DNA of 38,812 bases from Darksidea phi (lineage: Eukaryota > Ascomycota > Dothideomycetes > Pleosporales > Lentitheciaceae), in the NCBI GenBank assembly GCA_030770425.1, contig JASJFT010000319.1, positions 1-38,812 on the forward strand, in the 5' to 3' direction. Under the pieces are notes generated by a model. The model did not search any database, was not told where the DNA came from, and saw nothing but the letters and a program-made list of their open reading frames with translations. A program made the position numbers and the translations under genes. This document shows, in pieces, positions 32,380 to 38,812 of the stretch. How positions within the stretch are numbered: the first letter of the stretch is position 1; every line of letters starts with the position of its first letter.

Positions 32380-32650
32380 TAGAAACCAACTCCATCTTCT
32401 ATAGTAGGTATTTGCTCGCTTGATAGCCTGTCAAGAAGGCTATTTCCTCCCTCGTCAACTCGAATTCCTATATCATGCTCTCCTCTAGGATATATAAACG
32501 GAATAATTACTTCCCGATAAAACGCCTCTCTCTATTTTATAGGTCCTCGGATAGAAACATGTTATAGGTAACTACTAATAGCTATACGAGGCGCCTCTAT
32601 TTATAAAACCTAGTATAATAGACTAGTCTTACACTACTAAGCTATATTTG
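32380..32650. mobile_element. TA-rich relic resembling RIP-degraded repeat DNA
   Basis: By eye this segment is very rich in TpA and poor in coding potential, unlike its flanks. A CGCCTCT-(C/T/A)-TATTT-TATA-like motif occurs twice, near 32522 and again near 32600. Repeat-induced point mutation (CpA to TpA) of an old transposon would look like this. No transposon protein remains, so element type cannot be named. Confidence 0.35.
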
Positions 32651-33071
32651 GCCGAATGAATATTATCGAGGCTATGCGGAACGAATGCCATCCTCAAAGG
32701 TCGCTCAATGAAACGAATTCAAAGAATAGGTATGCTGTTTCATGGTTCTTGGGGATAGGACTCGCAATTGCCTTACCTAGAAACCTTCGTTTATAGAAAT
32801 ATAAATTTGATAAGAATAACTGAATGGATTTCGTCTACCTCGGCGCTACCTTTACACACTTTGTAATGGCAAGGGCCCGTCCAGTTTGCGCATGTCTAAC
32901 AGAATGTTAGTGGTCATTGCCACTCCTTTTCCCAGCCTATTTAATGGCCAGAGGCTCCGTTTTCTTCTCTCCGCGGTTCTTGAGCCAAGCAAGCCATGCA
33001 ACAGCCAATGTAACAGCCAACACCAGGGTTGTTGCCAGCCCACTCGAGGTTATAGATAGGTTCGGCGGTAG

Positions 33072-33933
33072 TCAGAGCGACGTAGAGGCATCGCCAAGGG
33101 GAGGTATCTGCTGGTTAAGGTACCCCTCGAGGTGATCGATCTCTTCCGGATCTGCAGAGTGGACGAGGTCCCTGACAAGCTTGGTTAGTTTCTGTACCCT
33201 TCGTAAAACATGGCGGTCCTTACCGGTATGTCCTAAAGTCCACCTTGTACCCATGCTCGGTAAGAGCGTCCGCACTCATCTTCCCGTACTTGTACGCAAC
33301 TACTTGATCTGCATCACCGTGTCCCATAAACATAGGTGTCTTCTTGTTCGGGTTGTCCTCGGGAAGATCCTTGAGCGTCTTCTGCAGAAGCAGGTAACAG
33401 CTTAACCCAAATATGCCTCCCAGCTGGGCCTTGTACGTGATGCCGGCGAGGAGGGCCGTAGCGCCTCCTTGGGAGAAGCCGCCGATGACGACGCGATTCG
33501 CGGGGATGCCTTTGGCGACTTCGGCATCGATAAGGGAGTGGAAGTAGTCGCGCGAACGGATGATGCCTGGTTCGTCTCCTTCGCGGCCGCCGAGGTCATT
33601 GAAGGAGCGAATGTCGTACCAGCCTGGCATTCGCATGCCGCCATTCTGCCTGATCATCAACCTCCATGTTCGCGAGCGAGTGTGACACAAGGACAGACCA
33701 CTGTGATGGGGATCATAGGCGCGTTGGGGAAGACAAAGGCAACTTCTTCGAATTTGCTTCGTCGTCGCCAGTTCTCTGCGAGGAAGAGCCTGTGCATTAC
33801 TTAGTATTTCAACAGCGGCCCGCTCTCTGCACGTTTACCAGCCAGCCCCGCTATCGCCCAGGCCATGGGCGACAATGACGGTTGCCGTGTGCCGCTTCAG
33901 GGCAGGCACGACCATAGGCGCCGCACTAGCCAT
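33072..33933 (-). CDS. APT1: Acyl-protein thioesterase (APT1/lysophospholipase family)
   Basis: Exons 33933-33839, 33789-33699, 33645-33224 and 33171-33072 give 235 aa. The introns are 49, 53 and 52 bp; each junction restores family sequence ([56 protein letters not shown]). The alpha/beta-hydrolase triad is visible: the nucleophile S120 in GGFSQGG, D175 in GHGDADQVV, and H207 in LVHSADP. Spacings match human APT1. Family knowledge: a cytosolic serine hydrolase that removes palmitate from S-acylated proteins such as Ras and G-alpha, and also shows lysophospholipase activity. Length is normal (about 230-240 aa). It is divergent from the DNA glycosylase gene with only 405 bp between starts. Confidence 0.95.
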
Positions 33934-34338
33934 GTTTATGGGAGGAGAGAGTCAGAGGTTGCAGGTGCAGATTGTTTCGTGGATGATGAGATAGCTGTAG
34001 AAGGGAGCGATGGAAGTGTTTCGTGGGTCCCGACGGCGTGGACCTCGGCGCCACAGGTGGCGGCTCCCGTTCCTGCAGCATCAAGCAAGGGTCCAAGCTC
34101 CAACCACCCACGTCATAGATTTACTGGCTGCATTTGCTCTTCCAATCCTTCCTTCACCTCTCTCTCAGACTTCACTCCGCCGAAGTTGTAGATCAGTGTG
34201 ACTCCATTCGTATATACCGTTTGACCATTGTTCTCACCCGCCGTTCCATATCTATTTCCGCCCCTCTAAGCTGCTATCCTCTTTCCGCTGCAGCGGAGGA
34301 TTACTGGCAGCGCTCCTTCCCATTGCCGGTCTACCGGC
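33934..34338. promoter_or_regulatory. Compact divergent promoter, thioesterase / DNA glycosylase
   Basis: A 405-bp region between two start codons must hold both promoters and 5' UTRs. CT-rich tracts lie near 34140-34280 on the glycosylase side. No specific factor site is assigned. Confidence 0.5.
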
Positions 34339-35889
34339 ATGGCGAGAGTCACAAGAGGCTCGGCTGCCGCGCAGGCGCAGGCTGCGCAGCATTCACCCCA
34401 GGTCGCCAGGTGTGAGCCCGTTCAGCTCTCAAGTCCTCCCCCGACCCCTGCCCGTCCGAAGCACGACTCCAAGAAGGCCAATGGCCTTGATCCAACACTC
34501 CTGAGCTCCTCCCCACCAAAAGCGCTCTCGGTTCCCGCCACCCTTAAGAGCAATCGCAAACGAACGCGAGCAGCTGCGCTGAAGGATGAAGACGTCAACG
34601 ATCTCCCGCACAACTTGGGCGGCATTCCGGATTTGAGCTTCTTCAAGGCCAAAGACGAAGACGGCCCTCTGGCTAAGAAACCTAGAAAGTCTCGTGCCAC
34701 AAACAGGAAAGCCTCGCTAAAGAAAGAAGACTTCGAGAACTTGGCTGCTAAAGCTACCACAGCTCCTAGCACCTTGCCCAAGAAAGCGAAGAATACCAGT
34801 TACGGACTGACTCCCGGCAAGAGCCCGTACCCTGACTGGCCGCATCCGACAGCCGAAGAATGTCAGAAAGTGTACAAACTTCTTTCAACCATTCATGGCG
34901 AGGTCAAACCGCCAGAGACCATACCCGCACCATCGCTTACTGTGACCGGCTGCGGCGAGGTTCCGTCCGTACTCGATGCCCTCATTCGCACTCGTCTTTC
35001 AGCTGCGACTACTAGTGGCAACTCCGCACGCGCTTTCGCGGGGCTTGTTGACAGATTCGGAGTACTCGAAGAGGGCATTGGAAAGGGCAGCGTAAACTGG
35101 AATAAGGTTCGACTTGCGGATACGAAGGATATTTTTGAAGCCATCAAGAGTGGAGGGCTGGCGGACGTCAAAAGCAAGTCAATCAAGCAGATCCTGCAGA
35201 TGGTCTGGGAAGAGAACCAGGCTCGGCGAGAAGGACTGACCTCTGATGGTGCGGTCCTAGGGTGTTCCAACGAGGGCACAGAGGAAAAGAATGCCGAGAT
35301 CCAGAAGGCGGAAGCGGACGTACTCTCTTTGGATCATCTTCACCTTCTCTCCACTGACGAAGCCTTCAATGCTTTGACCAAGTACCCTGGTATTGGACCT
35401 AAAACGGCCTCCTGCGTCCTTCTATTTTGCCTTCGCCGCCCTTCCTTTGCTGTTGACACGCATGTCTTTCGCCTCTGCAGGTGGCTTGGCTGGGTGCCAC
35501 CGCCTGGCGATCCTGCAGGTCTTCCACCGGGTAGCAAGGGCAAATTTGGTGGGCCGAACGAACGGACTACCTACGCACACTGCGAGGTGCGAATTCCGGA
35601 TGACCTTAAGTACCCGCTGCACCAGCTTTTTATTAAGCATGGTAGGACGTGCCCTCGGTGCCGAGCTATCACTGGTGAGAGTAGTGAGGGATGGGACAGG
35701 GGCTGTGTGATCGATCATTTAGTGACACGGACCGGTATCAGGAAGGGTGCCGGTGCGAGTCCCGCCAAGGGCGTGAAAAAACGTACGCCGAAGAAATTGA
35801 AGCCTGCGGCGAAGGTGCACGACGAGAGCGACGACAGCAGCGAGTTGAGCGAAGCGGACAGTGACGATGAGGAATTCAGACCTAATTGA
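34339..35889 (+). CDS. HhH-GPD family DNA glycosylase (Nth-like)
   Basis: A single exon gives 516 aa, intronless unlike most genes here. Residues 1-165 are disordered and basic, with an NLS-like KKPRKSR (114-120). The HhH-GPD domain spans about 170-435. The hairpin is LTKYPGIGPKTA with K355, equivalent to the Schiff-base lysine of endonuclease III. The catalytic aspartate is D373 in FAVDTHVFRLCRWLGW. Together these predict a bifunctional glycosylase/AP-lyase (inference). A Gly/Pro-rich insertion follows (about 387-406). The C-terminal Cys set (C438, C441, C456) does not match the C-x6-C-x2-C-x5-C iron-sulfur motif of Nth. The tail is Lys-rich then acidic (DESDDSSELSEADSDDEE). It is likely nuclear and involved in base-excision repair. 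Confidence 0.9.
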   Translation: MARVTRGSAAAQAQAAQHSPQVARCEPVQLSSPPPTPARPKHDSKKANGLDPTLLSSSPPKALSVPATLKSNRKRTRAAALKDEDVNDLPHNLGGIPDLSFFKAKDEDGPLAKKPRKSRATNRKASLKKEDFENLAAKATTAPSTLPKKAKNTSYGLTPGKSPYPDWPHPTAEECQKVYKLLSTIHGEVKPPETIPAPSLTVTGCGEVPSVLDALIRTRLSAATTSGNSARAFAGLVDRFGVLEEGIGKGSVNWNKVRLADTKDIFEAIKSGGLADVKSKSIKQILQMVWEENQARREGLTSDGAVLGCSNEGTEEKNAEIQKAEADVLSLDHLHLLSTDEAFNALTKYPGIGPKTASCVLLFCLRRPSFAVDTHVFRLCRWLGWVPPPGDPAGLPPGSKGKFGGPNERTTYAHCEVRIPDDLKYPLHQLFIKHGRTCPRCRAITGESSEGWDRGCVIDHLVTRTGIRKGAGASPAKGVKKRTPKKLKPAAKVHDESDDSSELSEADSDDEEFRPN

Positions 35890-36665
35890 CCTCTAGTGTA
35901 CTCCACGCAATTGACGCTATCTGGTAGATAAGGTACTATGGGCGCAGGTATACGAACCATTCCTTATGACGCGGCGCGGCATGCGATCTGGTTTCGGCGC
36001 ATATCAGATTCAAGGCATATCTCAGGCATAGTGAGGTTGCGAACCCATCGGCAATTTACGATTTTGTGTACCTCTCACGTATATACCTCCACTTTTTCAG
36101 AAATATCTTCGCTGTATAACTTGTCTTCTTATCTTGTTCGTTATCCTGCTCGAACTCACTTCCCTATTTGTTGCCGGTCATTATCGGACAGGCTTCCTAC
36201 ATTGCCTCGTAGTTGGATGATGTGGGGACGGCATTTACAAGGTGGAGACGGGTGCATATAAAAATGTCTACTATCGGCAATCAACAAACCTTGTCGCCAA
36301 GACCGTGAAAGCAACGACACAAAGCTTCGTTCGACCTCACTGTTTGAATCCTGTGCACGGTAGTCGGTGGCAAAGTAATCGCTACAGGCTCTTTATTGGG
36401 GCGGCTCCCCCATTGACATGCCACTCTCCACCTATGTCCATCCCCTCGAGAATTATCTATATAGTGCCGCTAATATATCTACTGTCCATCCTTGCCAATA
36501 GCGACCCCACATTATCTGCGCTGCAACCACACGGCCCAATTCCGATATCGAAAAATAAATGAAAACAACGGCTACCATAACATTCCAAAAGTACGACCTT
36601 GTTCTGATTCTAAGTTGCCAGACCCCTTTCGCTCGAGCGTAGGAAGCTACCAACAACTCATCGTC
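35890..36665. other. Intergenic, 3' of glycosylase and promoter of DUF1996 gene
   Basis: No gene recognised. Frames are short. The right half, AT-richer, is probably the promoter of the DUF1996 gene. Confidence 0.5.
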
Positions 36666-38073
36666 ATGGCAAAAATACTGCTCCTAGCGTTCTTCTCACA
36701 AACAATTCATGCCCTCTTGCGCTTCTCCTGCTCTCAGCTCGTAGTCGAGCGTCTGGATCCCCTCGTCAATCCTGGCAGCTCGCAATCTCCCCATGTGCAC
36801 CAGAGTATGTGGGCCTAGATACATATGCTGCTCCTCTTACACTTGCTGACTGTATCCTCACCTCTAGTTATAGGCGGAGTATGTGATTCTCGTAGGTTGT
36901 GAAACATTGCTGACGCTTATAGAATGCGTTTAACATCTCCATGGACCCTTCCATCGCACCCTCCGACCAAGCTACATGCACAACGTGCACGTTTGCTGAA
37001 GACTTCAGGTAATTTCATGCTACTTCCTAAGAGCCTAGAAGGGAGCTGACCGTTCGTAGTAATTACTGGACCGCCGTATTATACTTTCGAGCGAGGAACG
37101 GGACTTTCAAGCGGGTACCACAGAAGGGTAATGTGGGGTTTGAACAAAGTAATGGTGGTATGACTATTTATTACATACCGACAATGTCGAACGGCGCGCA
37201 ACCGAAGGGAGCCGTGACGGCGTTTAAGAAAGGATTCAGGATGATCATAGGTATTTTCATTCCCTTCTTTCCACTTGTTTCCTCGCGCTTCATCAAACCC
37301 AAATCGAATCGACCTACCTCTCCATAACAAGGCTCATGTAGAATACAGGTAACCCGACCTACAGAACTGAAGCACAAGCGAAACAATTCCGCCAACTCAC
37401 CTACACATGTCTGCAGAACATGAACACGCGTAGCCCCGAAACGCTCGACTTCCCAAAGAAACCTTGTCCAGCTGGGATCATGGTTAATGTGCGCTTCCCG
37501 ACTTGTTGGGATGGGGTAAATCTGGACTCGCCGGATCATATGCAGCATGTTGCGTATCGTAAGTTCAACCTGCATTCCAGTGTTGCGACGGAGAGGGTTG
37601 AAGAGTCGGGAATGGACGATGCTGATGCCGGGTAGCGAGCTCCGGCACTTTTGAGAACAACGGTCCCTGTCTGTCAACGCATCCTGTCAAGATTCCGCAA
37701 CTGTTCTTCGAGACCATTTTCGCTACTGAGCAGTTCAAAGACCAGAAATTGTGGCCAGCTGATGGCAGCCAGCCTTTCGTTTGGTCATTTGGCGATGCGT
37801 AAGTCTCCCCACAGGCATTTATTTCGCAAATATGGAATTGAGAGACGGACGCTGATTGTTCCAAGGTCGGGATTTGGAAATCACGGCGATTACGTATTCG
37901 GTTGGAAAGGCGATGCGCTACAAAAGGCTATGGATTCTAACTGCAATATTAACTGCCCAGCACTGAAGACGCAGACGATTGCTACCGGCAATAAATGTAC
38001 GCAATCTCAAAAAGTCAAGGAGAATATTGATGGGTGGTTGACGGAGTTGCCGGGAGGTATGCCGATAATGTAA
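36666..38073 (+). CDS. DUF1996-domain secreted protein
   Basis: Seven exons (36666-36804, 36868-36878, 36923-37008, 37060-37250, 37349-37558, 37636-37798, 37866-38073) give 335 aa. The introns are 63, 44, 51, 98, 77 and 67 bp. Exon 2 is only 11 nt; it supplies the II-GG of the conserved HVHQIIGGNAFN motif (residues 43-54), so its existence is well supported. A hydrophobic N-terminus (MAKILLLAFFSQTIHA) looks like a signal peptide. Other family blocks are LRFSCSQLVVERLDPLVNPG, NYWTAVLYFRARNGTF, the Cys-bearing FPTCWDGVNLDSPDH, and HGDYVFGWKGDAL. Six or more Cys after the signal suggest disulfides. Family knowledge: DUF1996 proteins are secreted or cell-surface fungal proteins of unknown activity. 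There is no WSC domain or GPI signal. Confidence 0.9.
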
Positions 38074-38338
38074 CCAGTACTAGCGTTCTTCTAAGAATGT
38101 CTCATACCTTCTCAACATATAGTTCTCGCGGGATACCCTTCATTGCTGTACCGACAGCTCGATTACGCGTCCCCAGAAGTAAAATACACTTCCCTTACAT
38201 CCTTCCACCAAGCCTTACTTTTGTTCTTCTCCATAGCCTTCAGAAACTGCAGAATTTCCGTCCCCCAAGGGGACTCAGAAAGCAACATCTCGCTGCCCAT
38301 TCACACAGAAAATCCCTGTATTGCTCATATTCAGGTGG

Positions 38339-38700
38339 TTAAACAGGATTACCAAGCCGGTTCCCTTTGTCCGAGGAAACAATGACTGGCTTGAAGGCTT
38401 TGAGACCGACCTCCTTCATATAAATGATCAAGTCATCAGTTTTCCAGCGTCGGCGTGTACTCGCCAGGTGACTTAATTCGCTGACGAGATACTGTTTTAG
38501 AACATCACCTTCTTTCATATTCACAGGATTGTCCAGACTGAAGCCCCACGGCAACAACTTCGCTATATATATATCGGTATTTTTTCCATCAGATCGATCG
38601 CATCGGGCAGGTGAACATAGGATTGCTGGATCAACTTGATCTCCTGTGCATTAGCTCTCGCTACAACTTCTTCGCTTATATCAGGAACCCATTTATCCAT
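38339..38700 (-). pseudogene. Broken or truncated unknown gene at contig edge
   Basis: From an ATG at 38700 a 45-codon frame (MDKWVPDISEEVVARANAQE...) stops at TAG 38563-38565. The next frame over continues at once with IAKLLPWGFSLDNPVNMKEG and runs to a stop at 38339. The break falls in an 11-bp TATATATATAT tract (38564-38574), where a 2-bp change would fuse both into one reading frame of about 120 aa. Alternatives: a sequencing slip, or TATATAG serving as an intron acceptor with the true upstream exon lost beyond the contig end. The reading frame runs into the poly-G edge, so the 5' limit is unknown. No family recognised. Confidence 0.4.
38564..38574. repeat. TA dinucleotide tract at the frame break
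   Basis: Eleven bases of alternating T/A located exactly at the frame change of the edge gene. Such tracts are prone to slippage in replication and in sequencing. Confidence 0.8.
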
Positions 38701-38704
38701 AGCC

Positions 38705-38750
38705 GGGGGGGGGGGGGGGGGGGGGCGCGGGCGGCGGGGGGGGGGGGGGT

Positions 38751-38812
<62 letters not shown>
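38705..38812. repeat. Poly-G contig edge
   Basis: About 108 bases of almost pure G with a few C and T near the start. This is not a plausible genomic feature; it resembles the no-signal poly-G of two-colour sequencing chemistry or an assembler artefact. Confidence 0.85.

Larger units (their letters stand above)
29863..33071. other. Gene-poor intergenic stretch (3.2 kb)
   Basis: The stretch contains the upstream region of the Zn2Cys6 gene. It is GC-rich at 29863-30300, then of mixed composition, then strongly TA-rich at 32380-32650. A 142-codon ATG frame at 31668-32096 has no recognised similarity and odd composition; I do not call it a gene. An 8-bp unit (TAGAGCTG) is repeated three times at 31587-31610. 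No RNA gene was found. Confidence 0.5.

Overview
This window is nuclear DNA of a filamentous ascomycete (Pezizomycotina). Dothideomycetes is my best guess, but that is inference. The evidence is many short spliceosomal introns (about 44-98 bp, GT...AG, with CTAAC/CTGAC-like branch sites) and fungal-specific families: fibroin-3 related protein, fungal rhodopsin-domain membrane protein, DUF1996 secreted protein, Zn(II)2Cys6 regulator, Erg28 and an EXPERA-type membrane protein. I re-spliced each gene by hand; every exon chain reported adds up to a whole number of codons and ends in a stop. Both ends of the window are homopolymer (A/C at the left, more than 100 bases of mostly G at the right), which looks like contig-end artefact. 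I saw no rRNA, convincing tRNA, CRISPR array or intact transposon.

Layout, left to right: RCC1-repeat protein (-); IFI6/IFI27-like small membrane protein (-); orphan nucleotidyltransferase-fold protein (+); Nudix ADP-ribose pyrophosphatase YSA1 (-); seven-exon APC amino-acid/choline-type permease (-), divergent from a rhodopsin-domain seven-helix membrane protein (+); a decayed coding relic; a large RS/ER-rich disordered protein (+), convergent with a fibroin-3 related membrane protein (-); a medium-chain reductase pseudogene (+) abutting a small Cys/His protein (-); then Erg28 (-), SnoaL-like protein (+), EXPERA/emopamil-binding-like protein (-) and a short-chain dehydrogenase (+); a Zn2Cys6 transcription factor (-); a 3.2-kb gene-poor stretch with a TA-rich relic resembling RIP; acyl-protein thioesterase (-), divergent from an HhH-GPD DNA glycosylase (+); a seven-exon DUF1996 secreted protein with an 11-nt micro-exon (+); and a broken or truncated gene at the right edge (-).

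Most genes look like ordinary housekeeping genes with their own promoters, not a single pathway. The one neighbourhood with a common theme is 20.4-25.2 kb, where Erg28, an EXPERA protein and an SDR lie together and could relate to sterol metabolism; this is a hypothesis. The least explained gene is the nucleotidyltransferase-fold protein at 4.2-6.1 kb.
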